In this document: in pieces, positions 45,106-59,189 of the stretch
Layout of the letters: each line of letters begins with the position of its first letter
Position numbering within the stretch: the first letter of the stretch is position 1
Assembly: GCF_018991925.1 (NCBI RefSeq)
Contig: NW_024744357.1
Coordinates: 2,916,706 to 2,980,705, forward strand
DNA from: Homarus americanus
Taxonomy: Eukaryota; Arthropoda; Malacostraca; Decapoda; Nephropidae
Direction: 5' to 3'
DNA: 64,000 nt
Made by a program: the position numbers and the translations under genes
The notes under the pieces: model-generated
What the model was told of the DNA's origin: nothing
What the model saw: only the letters and a program-made list of their open reading frames with translations
The model's database searches: none

Positions 45106-48100
45106 TGAACAACACTGCCACTCTGTACTGCGGAAAACAACACTGCCACCTGGTACGGAACAACACTGCCACCCTCGACGCAACACGCCACCGTGTACGT
45201 GAACAACAACACTGCCACCTCGTACGGAACAACAACACCGCCACCGTGTACGTGAACAACACTGCCACCCTCGTGTACGTGAACAACAACACTGCCACCC
45301 TCGTACGTGAACAACAACACTGCCACCCCGTGCACGGAACAACAACACTGCCACCCGTGTACGTGAACAACACAGCCACCCCTGTACGGAACAACACTGC
45401 CACCCTCGTGTCGTGAACAACAACACTGCCACCGTAATGCGGGAACAACAACACTGCCACCGGTACGCGGAACAACACTGCACCTCGCCACGAACAACAA
45501 CACTGCACCCTCGTGAACACAACACTGCCACCTCGTGTACGCGGAAACAACACTGCCACCCTCGCACGCGGAACAACAACACTGCCACCCCGTGTACGTG
45601 AACAACAACACTGCCACCCTCGCGTACGCGGAAAACAACACTGCCACCCTGTGTACGGGAACAACCCTGCCACTCGCGTACGCGAACAACAACACGCCAC
45701 CCTCGTACGCGGAACAACACTGCCACCTCGTACGCGGAACAACAACACTGCCACCTCGTGTACGCGGAACAACAACACTGCCACCGTGTACCGGAACAAC
45801 ACTGCCACCCTGCACGGAACAACAACACTGCCACCCTCGTGACGCGTGAACAACACGCCACCCCATGGAACACTGCCACCTCGGTACGTGAACAACAACA
45901 CTGCCACCCTCGTGTACGGAACAACAACACTGCCACCTCGCGGTACGGAACAACAACACTGCCACCCTCGCAATGCGAACAACACTGCCACCGTAATGCG
46001 CAACAACAACACTGCCACCCTCGCGTAGTGCGGAACAACAACACTGCCACCCGTGCACGCGGAACAACAACACTGCCATCGCGGCACGTGGAACAACACT
46101 GCCACCCCGCGGCACGGAACAACACTACACACCCCCGGTACGCGGAACAACAACACCGCCACCCTCGCACGCGGAACAACAACACTGCCACTCGCAATGC
46201 GGAACAACAACACTGCCACCCTCGTACGTGAACAACAACACTGCCACCCTCGTACGCGGAACAACAACACTGCCACCCTGTACGGAACAACAACACTGCC
46301 ACCCTCGTAACGGAACAACAACACTGCCACCCTCGTACGCGGGAACAACAACACTGCCACCCCGGTACGCGGAACAACACTGCCACCCTCGCGGTACGCG
46401 GAACAACAACACTGCCACCCCGTGTACGTGAACAACAACACTGCCAACCTCGTGTACGGAACAACCACGCCACCCTCGTGTACGAACAACAACACTGCCA
46501 CCCTCGTGCACGCGGAACAACAACACTGCCACCCTCGCGGTACGCGGAACAACAACACTGCCACCGTACGTGAACAACAACACCGCACCCTCGCGGTACG
46601 TGAACAACACTGCCACCCTCGTGCACGTGGAACAACAACACTGCCACCCTCGTGCACGCGGAACAACACTGCCACCCTCGTGTACGGAACAACAACACTG
46701 CCACCCTGCACGTGAACAACAACACCCACCTCGTGTACGTGAACAACAACACTGCCACTCGCAATGCGAACAACAACACCGCCACCCTCGTGCGCGGAAC
46801 AACAACACTGCCACTCGCACGCGGAACAACAACACTGCCACCCTCGCATGCGTGAACAACAACACTGCCACCTCGCACGCGGAACAAACCACTGCCACCC
46901 TCGTATCTGAACAACAACACTGCCACCCCGCACGCGGAAAACACCGCCACCCTCGCACGCGGAACAACACTGCCACCCTCGCGTACGCGGAACAACAACA
47001 CTGCCACCCTCGCGTACGCGGAACAACAACACTGCCACCCTCGTACGCGGAACAACAACAACACTGCCACCCCGGGTACGTGAACAACAACACCGCCACC
47101 CTCGTAATGCGGAACAACAACACTGCCACCCTCGCAGTACGAACAACAACACTGCCACCCTCGTGCACGCGGAACAACAACACTGCCACCCCGGTACGTG
47201 AACAACAACACTGCCACCCTCGTGTACGCGGAACAACACTGCCACCCTCGTGCACGCGGAACAACAACACTGCCACTCGTGTACGTGAACAACAACAACA
47301 CCTCGTGGAACGTGAACAACACTGCCACCCTCGTGTACGGAACCAACACTGCCACCCTGTGTACGAACAACAACACTGCCACCGCGGTACGCGGAACAAC
47401 AACACTGCCACCCTCGTGTACGGAACAACAACACTGCCACCCCTCGTGTACGTGAACAACAACACTGCCACTCGTGTACGCGGAACAACAACACTGCCAC
47501 CCTCGTGTACGCGAAGAACAACACTGCCACCCTCGCAGTAATGCGGAACAACAACACTGCCACCTCGCACGCGGAAAACAACACTGCCACCCCCGTACGC
47601 GGAATAACACTGCCACCTGCACGCAACAACACTGCCACCCCGTGCACGTGAACAACACTAGCCACCCCGTACGGAACAACAACACTGCCACTTGCAGAAC
47701 AACAACACTGCCACCTCGCACGTGAACAACAACACTGCCACCTCGCACGCGGAACAACAACACTGCCACCGTACGCAGACAACAACGCCACCCTGTACGT
47801 GAACAACAACACTGCCACCGTCATGCGAACAACAACACTGCCACCTCGTACGTGAACAACACTGCCACCTCGTAATGCGGAACAACACTGCCACCCTCGG
47901 TACGCGGAACAACAACACTGCCACCCTCGTACGTGAACAACAACCCTGCCACCCTCGTGTACGCGGAACAACAACACTGCCACTCGCGGCACGTGAACAA
48001 CAACACGCCACCGTACGCGGAACAACAACACTGCCACCGTATCGCGGAACAACAACACTGCCACCTCGTGCACGGAACAACAACACTGCCACCCTCGTGT

Positions 48101-51100
48101 ACGTGAACCAACACTGCCCCCCTCGTGTCGTGAACAACAACACTGCCACCCTCGTTATGCGTGAACAACAACACTGCCACCCTCGTGCACGGAACAACAA
48201 CACTGCCACCCAGTATGCACGTGAACAACACTGCCACTCGTGTACGTGAACAACAACAACACCACCCTCCGACCACCCCGCCCTCCGTATCGGAACAACA
48301 ACACTGCCACCCCACCGTTAGCGTGAACAACAACACTGCCACCCCTCGTATGCGTGAACAACAACACCTGCCCCTCGCATGCGGAACAACACTGCCACCC
48401 TCGTGTACGTGAACAACAACACTGCCACCCTGGGTATCGTGAACACTGCCACCCTCGTGTCGTGAACAACAACACTGCCCACTCGGGTACGGAACAACAC
48501 CCCACGAACAACTGCCACCCTCGTCGTGAACAACAACACCCACCCTCGTGTCGTGAACAACAACACTGCCACCCTCATAAGCGTAACAACACACTGCCAC
48601 CCCGTCACGGAACAACACTGCCACCCTCGTGTGCGGAACCTCCACCACTCTTACGTGAACAACACACTGCCACCCCGTTGCGAACAACACCACCCCTCGC
48701 ATGGGAAAACAACACTGCCACCCCTGTGTGCGTGAAAACAACACACCTGCCACCCCTCGTGTACGTGAACAACACCTGCCACCCTCGTGCGTGAACAACA
48801 ACACTGCCACCCTGCAGGAACAAACAACACTGCCACCCTCGTGCACGTGAACAACAACACTGCCACCCTGCTGTACGTGAACAACAACACTGCCACCCTC
48901 GGTAATGCGTAACCCACGAACAACAACACTGCCACCCCGTGTGCGTGGAACAACACACTGCCACCCTGATGTACGTGAACAACAACACTGCCACCCTCGT
49001 GTCGGCAGAACAACAACACTGCCACCCTCGTGTACGTCAACAACACTGCCACCCCTCGTGTCGTGAACAAAACACTGCCACCCTCGTGTACGGAACAACA
49101 ACACTGCCACCTCGTATGCGTGAACAACAACCCTGCCACTCGTGTGCGGAACAACAACACTGCCACCTCGTGTACGTGAACAACAACACTGCCACCCTCG
49201 TGTGCGGAAACAACACTGCCACCCTCGTGTACGGAACAACACTGCCACCCTCGGATACGCGAACAACAACACTGCCACCCCGTACGTGAACAACAACCCC
49301 CCTGGTAATCGGAACAACTGCCGCCACCGTGTCGTGAACAACAACACTGCCACCTCGTGTACGTGAACAACACTGCCACCCTCGTGTACGTGAACAACAA
49401 CACTGCCACCCTCGTGTGCGGAACAACAACACTGCCACCCTGCGTACGTGAACAACAACACTGCCACCCTCGTTAGCGTGAACAACAACACTGCCACCCT
49501 CGTGTCGTGAACAACAACACTGCCACCTCGTGCGTGAACAACACTGCCACCCGTGCACGTGAACAACAACACTGCCACCCTCGTATACGTAAACAACAAC
49601 ACTGCCACCCTCGTTAATGCGGAACAACAACACTGCCACCCTCGTGCACGTGAACCAACACTGCCACCCTCGTGTGCGGAACAACAACACTGCCGCCCTC
49701 GGTGTGCGGAACAACAACACTGCCACCCCTCGTGTACGTGAACAACACCCTCCACCCTCGTGTACGGAACAACAACACTGCCACCCTGGGTAACGGAACA
49801 ACAACACTGCCACCCTGGTACTGGAACAACAACACTGCCACTCTGGGTATGCGGAACAACAACACTGCCACTCCGGTTGCACGTGAACAACAACACTGCC
49901 ACCCTCGTGTACGTGAACAACACACTGCCACCCTCGCGTGCATGAACAACAACACTGCCACCCTCGGTATCGTGAACAACAACACTGCCACTCTGGGTGT
50001 CGTGAGGAACAACAACACTGCCACCCCGCGTACGTGAACAACAACACTGCCACCCCCTCGTGTACGTGAACAACACTGCCCCACCCTCGTGACGTGAACA
50101 ACAACACTGCCACCCTCGTGTAATGCGGAACAACAACACCCACCTCGTGCACGTGAACAACACTGCCACTCTGTATCGGAACAACAACACTGCCACCCTC
50201 GTATACGGAACAACAACACCACCCTCGTGTCGTGAACAACAACACTGCCACCCTCGTGTGCGGAACAACAACACTGCCACCCCTCGTTCATTGAACAACA
50301 ACACTGCCACCCTGGGTATCGTGAACAACAACACCTGCCACCCTCGTGTCGTGAACAACAACACTGCCACTCGTGTACGCCGAACAACAACACTGCACTC
50401 GCGTGCATGAACAACAACCTGCCACCCCTCGTTAATGCGGGAACAACACTGCCACCTACGTGTACGCGAACAACAACCTGCCACCCTGGGTAACGTGAAC
50501 AAACACTGCCACCCTGCGTTAATACGTGAACAACAACACTGCCACCCTGCGTTAATGCGTGAACAACAACACTGCCACCCTCGTATACGTGAACAACAAC
50601 ACTGCCACCCTCGTTAATGCGAGAACACAACACTGCCACCCTCGTAAGTGAACAACAACACTGCCACCCTCGTGTGCGTGAACAACAACACTACCCCTCG
50701 TGCACGTGAACAACAACACTGCCACCCTGCGTATCGCGGAACAACAACACTACCGCCACCCCTTGGTAACGTGAACAACAACACCTGCCACCCTCGTGTA
50801 CGTGAACAACACTGCCACCCCCATTGCACGTGAACAACAACACTGCCACCCTCGGTACGTGAACAACACTCGCCACCCTCGTACGGAACAACAACCTGCC
50901 ACTCTCGTGTACGTGAACAACAACACTGCCACCCTGGGTAACGCGGAACAACACTGCCACCCCTCGTATGCGGAACAACAACACTGCCACCCTCGTGACG
51001 GAACAACAACACTGCCACCCTCGTGTACGTGAACAACAACACACTGCCACCCTCGTGTGCGGAACAACAACCCCTGCCACCCTCGTCATCGCGGAACAAC

Positions 51101-53873
51101 AACACTGCCACCCTCGTATACGTGAACAACAACACTGCCACCCCGCTGCTGCAGACACACTGCCACCCTCGTGTCACGTGAACAACAACACTGCCACCCT
51201 CGTGTCGCGAACAACAACACTGCCACCCCCGTATGCGGAAAACAACACTGCCACCCTCGTGTACGTGAACAACACTGCCACCCTCGTGTGCGTGAACAAC
51301 ACTGCCACCCTGCGTGTACGTGAACAACAACACTGCCACCCTCGTGACGGGAACAACACTGCCACCCTCGTGCACGTGAACAACAACACTGCCACCCCAC
51401 GTATGCGGAACAACGCCACCCTCGTATGCGGAACAACACTGCCAACCTCGTGATGCGTGAACAACAACACTGCCACCACCCTCATTACGTGAACAACAAC
51501 ACTGCCACCCTCGTCAACACTGCCACCCCGTGTACGTGAACAACAACACTGCCACCCTGCGTATGCGGAACAACAACACTGCCACTCGTGTCGTGAACAA
51601 CAACACTGCCACCTCGTGACGTGAACAACAACTGCCACTCGTGTATGCGAACAACAACACTGCCACCCTCGTGTACATGAACAACAACACTGCCACCCTC
51701 GGTGACGTGAACAACAACACTGCCACCCTGCGGTACGTGAACAACAACACTGCCACCCTCGTGTGCGGAACAACAACACGCCACCCTCGGTAGTGAACAA
51801 CAACACTGCCACCCCGTGCACGTGAACAACAACCTGCCACCCTCGTGTCGTGAACAACACTGCCACCCTGGTGTCACGTGAACAACAACACACTGCCACC
51901 CTGCGTGTCACGTGAACAACACTGCCACCCTCGTGTACGGAACAACACTGCCACCCTCGTATGCGGAACAACAACACTGCCACCCTCGTGCAGAACACCC
52001 TCGGTCGCGGAACAACAACACTGCCACCCTGACGCGGACAACAACACTGCCACCTCGTACGTGAAAACAACACTGCCACCCTCGTGTCGTGAACAACACT
52101 GCCACCCTCGTGTACGTGAACAACAACACTGCCACCCTCGTGTGCGTGAACAACACTGCCACCCTCCTGTCGTGAACAACACTGCCACCCCTCGTGTCGT
52201 GAACAACAACACTGCCACCCTGCGTGGCCGTAAACAACAACACTGCCACCCTCGTGTGGATAACAACACTCCACCTCGTGTCGTGAACAACAACACTGCC
52301 ACCCCGGTGCGTGAACAACAACACTGCCACCCCCTTAATGCGGAACAACAACCTGCCACTCGTGCGGAACAACAACCTGCCACCTCGTGTCGTGAACAAC
52401 AACACTGCCACCCTCGTGACGTGAACAACAACACTGCCACTCTGTCGGAACAACAACACTGCCACCCTCGTCACGTGAACAACAACACTGCCACCCTCCG
52501 TATGCGGAACAACAACACTGCCACCTGCTTATGCGTGAACAACAACACTGCCACCCTCGTTACGCGTGAACAACACTGCCACCCCGTGTGCGGAACAACA
52601 ACACTGCCACCCTCGTGTCACGTGAACAACAACACTGCCACCCTCGGTAATGCGGAACAACAACACTGCCACCCTGGGTAATGCGTGAACAACAACACTG
52701 CCACCCTCGTATGCGTGAACAACAACACTGCCACCTCGGTACGTGAACAAAAACACTGCCACCCCTCGTGCGTGAACAACACCCACCCGAACAACAACAC
52801 GCCACGTCGTGAACAACAACACTGCCACTCGGTACGCGACAACAACACTGCCCACCCTCGTGTCACGTGAACAACAACACTGCCACCCTCGTGTACGTAA
52901 ACAACTGCCACCTCGTGCTGCGTGAACAACAACACTGCCACCCGTGTACGTGAACAACACTGCCACCCTCGACGGAACAAAACACTGCCACCCTCGTCGG
53001 AACAACAACACTGCCACTCGGAAGGAACAACACTGCCACCCCCGGTACGTGAACAACAACACTGCCACCCCTCGTACGTGAACACTGCCACCCTCGTGTG
53101 CGTGAACAACAACACTGCCACCCTCGTGTCACGGAACAACAACACTGCCACCCTCGTGACGGCAACCACGCCACCCCAACGGCGTGAACAACAACACTGC
53201 CACCACCGTGACGTGAACAACAACACTGCCACCCCAGTACCGAACAACACCCCCCAACAAAACACCCACCTCGCGCGGAACACACTGCCACCTCGATACG
53301 TGAACAACAACACTGCCGCCTCGTGTCGTGAACAACAACACTGCCACCCTCGTAATCGTGAACAACAACACTGCCACCCTCGTGCACGTGAACAACAACA
53401 CTGCCACCCGCCGTATGCGTGAACACAACACTGCCACCCTGGGTAATGCGTGAACAACAACACTGCCACCCTCGTGTGCGTGAACAACCTGCCCCCGGTC
53501 GTGAACAACAACACTGCCACCCCTGCACGTGGACACAACACTGCCACCCTGATGCGTGAACAACAACACTGCCACCCCGTGCGGAACAACAACACTGCCA
53601 CCGTTGCGAACCAACCGCCACTCGTACGTGAACAACAACCCCCCTATGCGGAACAACAACTGCCCCCCTATGCGGAACAACAACACGCCCCGCGGAAGAA
53701 ACAACACCACCCTCATACGTGAACAACAACACTGCCACCCTCGTGTGCGTGAACAACAACACTGCCAACCTCGTGTATGTGAACAACAACACTGCCACCC
53801 CTCGTATCGTGAACAACAACACTGCCAGCCTCGGGTAGCTTGACAACAACACTTCCACCCTCGTGTGCGTGAA
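45106..53873. repeat. 30 bp satellite array, about 8.8 kb
   Basis: About 290 units of GAACAACAACACTGCCACC plus CTCGTGTACGT. The last block varies among GTACGC(G), GTGCACGT, GTATGCGT, GTAATGCG and GTCGT. GTACGCGG forms dominate in the first third; GTGTCGTG and GTATGCG forms rise toward the end. Because 30 is a multiple of three, the minus strand stays open for up to about 995 codons (VAVLLFTYTR repeats) until an indel shifts frame. Those frames are not supported as genes. TACGTG or a GCGTG/ACGTG variant occurs in most units. At its left edge, 45006-45105 is a short unique stretch. Confidence 0.97.
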
Positions 53874-53904
53874 CAGTGAAGTCAATAATAGTAAACACTC
53901 TTGG

Positions 53905-54660
53905 TTAGCTTGGGGGTGAGGGTAGAGGGGGTGAGGGGTGGTTATGGATAAGAAAGGGTGGGGGATGAGGTGGATGAGTGGGGGAAGGGTGTCTATGGGT
54001 AGAGAGGGTGAGGGCAGTGGTGGGGGGTTGGGGAGAGGGGTGTGGGGGGGAGAGGGGTGGCTATGGGTAGAGAGGAGGAGGGCCAAGTGGGTGACAGGGG
54101 TTAAAGAGGGTGAGTGGGGAGAGGGGTGTGGTGGAGAGAGGAGTGAGGGCCGAGTGGGTGACGGGGTTAGGGGGAAGGGGTAGTGGGAGAGGGGTGGCTA
54201 TAGGTGAAAGGTGAGGCCGAGTGGGTGACGGGGTTGGGGTAGAGAGGGGTGAGTGGGGAGAGGGGTGTGAGTGGGGAGAGGGGAGGAGCCGAGTGGTGAC
54301 ACGGGGTTGGGGGAGAGGGGTGAGTGGGGAGAGGGGGTGGCTATGGTAGAGAGGAGTGAGGGCAGGTGAGTGACGGGTTAGGGGTAGAGAGGGGTGAGTG
54401 GGGAGAGGGGAAGGTACGGAGTGAGGAGGTGAGGGCCGAGTGGGTGTGGGGGTTGGTAGAGAGGGGTGGGGATGGGGTGGATGAGTGTGGAGAAAAGGGT
54501 GTGAGGGAGGGGAGGGGTGAGGGATGAGGTGGATGAGTGGGGAGGGGGTGTGAGGGGGGAGGAGAGGGGTGAGGATAGGGTGGATGAGTGGGGAGAGGGT
54601 GTGAGGAGGGAGGGTGAGGGGATGAGGTGGATGAGTGGAGAGAGGGGTGTGAGGAGGAGG
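53905..54660. repeat. G-rich minisatellite (GAGTGGGGAGAGGGGTG core)
   Basis: Irregular units of roughly 35-65 bp combining GGTGGATGAGTGGGGAGAGG and GGGCCGAGTGGGTGACGGGG blocks. Quadruplex-prone; open plus-strand Gly/Arg/Glu frames are composition artefacts. Confidence 0.85.
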
Positions 54661-54689
54661 GGTGTCAGTACATTTGTCTATATATATTT

Positions 54690-54800
54690 TTTACCCCCAC
54701 AGATGCCCAGCCTGACTGGAAGACTCATATGTATCCACCAGTGCCCAAGTCAACCAGCCCACAATCCAAATCGGCACCCTATTGCAATAAAAAATAGGGT
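54690..54800 (+). other. Splice-acceptor-like site with a short open exon candidate
   Basis: TATATATTTTTTACCCCCACAG ends near 54702, a good polypyrimidine tract plus AG. It is followed by an open frame (PDWKTHMYPPVPKSTSPQSK...) stopping at about 54800, with AATAAA just before the stop. No partner exon was found, and the frame ends inside the inverted-arm element beginning near 54780. Probably fortuitous. Confidence 0.2.
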
Positions 54801-57800
54801 GTGGTGTGAGCGAAATTTTTTTTTTTGAGTTTGAAAAAATCTATTGCATGATGTGATGTAGTTCTATGTGCAGAATCATGTAGTATCTTCAGATTTGGTT
54901 TTTATTTTTTTGCTAGGTAAATTTTAACTGAAATCTTATGAAAATTCAGTATTCCCACCCTTTTCCAACACACTAAATAGCTTATTTAAGTAAAGTATAT
55001 GTATCCAGGTTAATTTATTAGGATAGAAAATGATCCAGAATAGTGAAACAGGCCTGATCTTGACACATTTATTAAATTTAATATTCCTTTGAAAAGTAAA
55101 TCATCAAATACAAAAACGGTTTACTACTACGACCCGGTGTTGCTGCACACCATAGAGAACATGTCTTTCTTGCTTCTGTTTCTCATCACCTCCTGCTGAC
55201 CACCTGAGCTGGATGTAGCCTTCCCTCCTCTCCTGGCTGTACACCCTGACTGCTGGCCTCGCTCACTTGCTGTACATAGCAGCTCTATACTCTGGGTGTC
55301 TGAGGGCCAGGCAGAAGTATGCATCAGATTTGTCCAGGAAAGCTCTGGTTGAACATTGGTGAGGCTGCAGGTAGAGGGGGCTCACTGCCAGCCTGGATGT
55401 TATCCAGATCTATGAGATCAGTGAGGGTCTTAGCACCTAGATTGACTGAGTCTTCCCTGACCCTGGAAAATCGTCACCCAACTGATTCGTCATACCCAGA
55501 ATCTCTCACAAATCTCATATCCAAAGATCTTTTTTGACTGCCACTCTTCTCCTCCTCATCCTTACTGCAAGGCATTGTCTGCAGAACTGCCTCGGGATAA
55601 GGCATACAGGAAGATCTCCTCACAGTCTGCTCCTGACCAGAACAACCTTCCTTGGCTGACTCCTCCAAGAGCTCAAGCTGGAGAACATGCCTCGGACCTT
55701 CGGGAGGCGCGATGACATGACCTTGGTGTTGAACAATTTGGCAAGTAGACACTCACGATGGGTGGACAATAAGTCTCAGGTTATTGAAGCTGGTTCCCTT
55801 TCAGTTGTGATGGCGGGCCCAATTCTGCCAGAACCCTGAGAGAGCCGTTGTGGAGCCACCTAGAATGTGAGACTGGACCTATCTGCGGAATGCAGCAAAG
55901 TCTATGAGCATGACCCCAGTTTGGAAAGGCACTGCAAATCAGCAACATAGTACTGGTCAGTACTCAGGTGGAGTCAATGACAGTATGTACAAGCTCCTTG
56001 AGGTGGAAGGCCAACTATTGATTTTTTTTCCGCTTCGGATTTATTTCTAACTCAGTGGCAGAGTCCAGCATCTTGCCCAGAGGACTGAACCATCTGTTGT
56101 TGTTTGAAAAGTCTTGCCATCCAGCTCCTGGATCAGATATCTGAGTAACCTTCGTTGGTGTGGAGATGCAACAATCCCAGTTCCAGCTTCCTCCCAATCT
56201 TCATCTATCCACTGTATGACCCCTCTTGCCACCCTGTGTTAGAGTGTTGGTGCTGTCCTCAATGGCCTGCAGGGTCTGGTCTCGTTCCTCTCTGGGCAGT
56301 TCACAATGTTTCTGCCACTATCTCCAGCTGGGTTTTCCTGATGTCATCTTTCTCCTGGGTGAAATGCACCACAAATACTTCCCTCCTGGTTCACTGCAGC
56401 AGGGGTAGTGTTCCTCCTTCACCGCCAGCAGGGAACAACGTAGAGATCTCCAACTTTCATGAACACTTTAGTGTCATCCTTCTCCCATCAAGAACAAGTA
56501 ATTGATTCCATTTTCCTCTTATCCTTATCAAGCTCCTCTTCTGGGTTACTGACAAGTTTCTCCTGAAGCTCTCTTTACTTTGTTACTGATCCTCTGCCAG
56601 GTGAACATCATCAGGTGTTATCAAACCACGTCAGCAGGCGAAACATTTGCTATCTCTGCAGTTTCTCTGAGACCAGTGTGGTGTCGCATGCTGGCCAGAG
56701 CTATGCCGGGGATATCTTTCCTATTTCGAATCTTATGCCTGGAATGTTTTGTTATGTTGCTTTTTACAGGTTAAGGACAAGTCACCATTCTCCTAGTCCT
56801 TTTCCGGATCAGCCATGGGAAGTCATTAAAACTCTGAATCAACTTGACTCCAATCGCCGGCCTTTTACCTCACCCTGGGCCTTCTCAAGTCTCTTTTCTA
56901 GAAACGCTCTTCTCCTCTTCTGTCTCTCTCTGGCCTCCTGTCTCTTGGACTCGGAATATCTTGGCTAGAAATCTAGCTGAGAGCCCTACTGCCAGTCTTC
57001 TCTCTCTGTGCTTTGACAAATGCCAGTTCGTCTGGGAATCTTCAGTTCCACGCTTGCAAATACAGGAATGTGGGCCTCGGTTTACAGTCACGATCGCATC
57101 AAACTCAGGAATGAAGAACAATTGGGCACTTTTAGTAATTATGTCCAATAACTGGTCAGTTGCTTACTTAAAAGCATATACATAACACAAGTTTTTCCTC
57201 TCCCAAGAGAGATATCTCTTGCCTTTCCCCAACCTGGCTAGCAGTCTCTCACTAATCTTCTTCTGACTTGTTATGACTGGAAGCGAACTGAGGCGTAGCC
57301 AGAGTGTACTGTACTTAGGAACAGCTTTGGTCATATCTGGCAATGTCTTTGTTTAATGTAAGTTCTTTGGATTTCTTTTCACTGATTTGCCTGATTAACC
57401 GTATCTCAAGCCATCTCTCAATGTAGGCAACAGAGCTTCAGGAGCTCTCTCCCAGACCCAAGATAGTGACTATAGTGGCTGGATTTTTGGTTCCTCGTCT
57501 GACACAAGCAGCCATCGCAAATATTGTCGCTTATGACCGCATCAGAATCTGCAACAGAAAAAATATCGATGGTTGGGTTGTTAAGAATGAAGTCGAAAGC
57601 AATGTTCACTATCTGAATTGTAATGCACTAATGCAGCTGTCGTTGAATTTTCGATAAATTTCAGCTAAATTTACCTAGCAAGGTTGCAAATATTGAGGCT
57701 GAAATTATTTTCTGTTTATATACTAAAATCTACCAAAAAAGTGATGGGCCATTAGTTTTAGCTGATCTTCCCTCCTGAAAGCACACCCTACTATTGCAAT

Positions 57801-57805
57801 CACCC
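54780..57805 (-). mobile_element. Decayed element bounded by diverged inverted arms (about 170 bp)
   Basis: Left arm 54780-54950 and right arm 57645-57805 are inverted relative to each other. Both contain ATTGCAATA...TAGGGTGTG, and about 110 bp further in TTGCTAGGTAAATTT, then CTGAAAT and GAAAATTCA, in the same order and with nearly equal spacing. The interior holds remnants of one minus-strand gene. This is the layout of a DNA transposon with long terminal inverted repeats, though outer ends and target duplication are not defined. A chance inverted duplication is the alternative. Confidence 0.5.
55127..57610 (-). pseudogene. Broken gene of a multi-copy arthropod-type family (function unknown)
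   Basis: Reading the minus strand in shifting frames gives, in order: HSCICKRGTE (57040-57070) and LAFVKAQRERR; SMRHHTGLRETAEIAN (about 56645-56692); a DGRR segment (about 56485-56503); RYLIQELDGKT (about 56108-56142) and FSPLGKMLDSATELE (about 56050-56095); SHSRWLHNGSL (55843-55875). A basic tail follows with SKDEEEKSGSQKRSLD (about 55520-55570). From memory, multi-copy predicted proteins in crustaceans and other arthropods carry this series (GLRETAEIA, DGRKD, LxxLDGKT-GPIGK, HSRWLTTANR). I know no established name or activity. It is interrupted by at least eight frameshifts or stops. It lies between inverted arms, which would fit a transposase, but no catalytic triad could be identified. 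Confidence 0.5.
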
Positions 57806-57987
57806 CCAATACCCAGCCTAATCTGTGGAAAGTTTTGTATTCGACTGGGCTTATGCTGTTTGCAGGAGTCGTAGACCCTCAGCAATTTGGCAATATGAAA
57901 ACCTCCTCCACCACTCACTGTCTTGTCAGCTCCGACTACATATACGCCATCTAGAAACGAAAACACGTCTGTAGCTATCGCCTAATC

Positions 57988-59189
57988 GAACCACAATTTA
58001 ATCATCAACAAAGCTATTGACCTCGGGCGGAGAAGTCTTATACCATGGCTTACAGACTTCCTGAGTGACCGACGCCAAGCTGTACGCTTCGAGGGCTGTC
58101 TCCACCTTTCAGTCACTCACCCGTGGCGTTCCCCAAGGCACCAAGATGGGACCACTCTGCTTCCTTATGCTTATCAATGATGCCCTAAGAGAAACCCCTG
58201 TTACGCTGGAAATATGACGACGACTCCACCATTGGGATCAGCATCAACATTCTGCTCCGACTATACCGCCCATCAGGATTTATTGAACAGTCTCCAAAAC
58301 TGGGCCACCAACAACCACGTCACCGTCAACCATACCAAGACCATGGTTATGCACATCAACCTCTCCTCCGACATTGTCCCACCTCCTTCCATTACTTAGG
58401 TCCCAACACACTCCAGGTTGTAGATTCACTAAGCTCCTGCGTCACCATAGACAACAAATTAAATTGGAAACCAACGTCAGTGAAGTTGTCAAATCCTCCA
58501 GTTCCGCTCTCCACCTCCTCTGCCGACTCAAGTCCCCCGGGTTCCTGCCGAGCTCCTCAGTGTTTACTCAACATTCATACTTCCCAAGCTCACCTATGCC
58601 TCCCTACCTGGTGTCTTCCTCCTAAATGCCACCAACGTAAACACCTAGAAAACGTGCAAAAGAGGGCATGCAAGATTATTCTCTCCCCTTCCTACTCCAC
58701 ATATCAAGAAGCGCTCAACAAACTGACCCTTTCGACTCTCACTGACCATCACTCGACCTCATCTGCAAATTTGATGAAAAGCTTCTGCACCATCCTCATT
58801 ACCGGCTCCTACTACCACCCGAGATCCCTAGCCGAGTACTATGACTCCTAGCAGCATCCAGCCCATTCGAGCACAAACCGATCAGCCTGAACTGATCGCT
58901 ATAGAGCCCAGTCCCAACCATTGTAAAATTATCAATAACTTTAATAAACCAGTGTATTCACTCCCAGTAAATACTACTCTTTGCACTGTTCACTGTTGAA
59001 ATGCCCTGTAGTTTGAGCTTTTCCCCACCTAGTTATTATATATCTTATTTGTATCACTCATGTTACTTGTATATATTATTTGTAAATCGAAACCCATTCC
59101 CCAATTATGTAGCTGTATATTTTCAGCCTTCTGGCTGCTATTCTCTTTAATAAACAGTTAATAATTATTTATTTATATTATTATAATAC
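57988..59189 (+). mobile_element. (AC)n-associated LINE, longest copy (copy 6), defective
   Basis: Degenerate RT coding sequence with frameshifts: FNHQQS, then LIPWLTDFLSDRRQAVRFEG (about 58040-58098), TRGVPQGTKMGPLCFL (about 58118-58168), a YDDDST motif in place of YADDST (about 58215), NHVTVNHTKTMVMHINLSS (about 58312-58370) and VQKRACKIILSPSYS (about 58660-58700). The 3' UTR matches copies 1-4 and ends TTTAATAAACAGTTAATAAT plus an ATT tail at 59189, followed by (CA)n. The 5' part (endonuclease and the first RT motifs) is missing. Broken in several places, so inactive. Confidence 0.85.

Noticed and set aside
45086..51375. Minus-strand open frames of up to 995 codons with VAVLLFTYTR-type repeats
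   Set aside because: They follow directly from a stop-free 30 bp unit read in one frame. Several frames are open at once, and frame changes coincide with unit indels. No start, domain or splice logic supports a protein.
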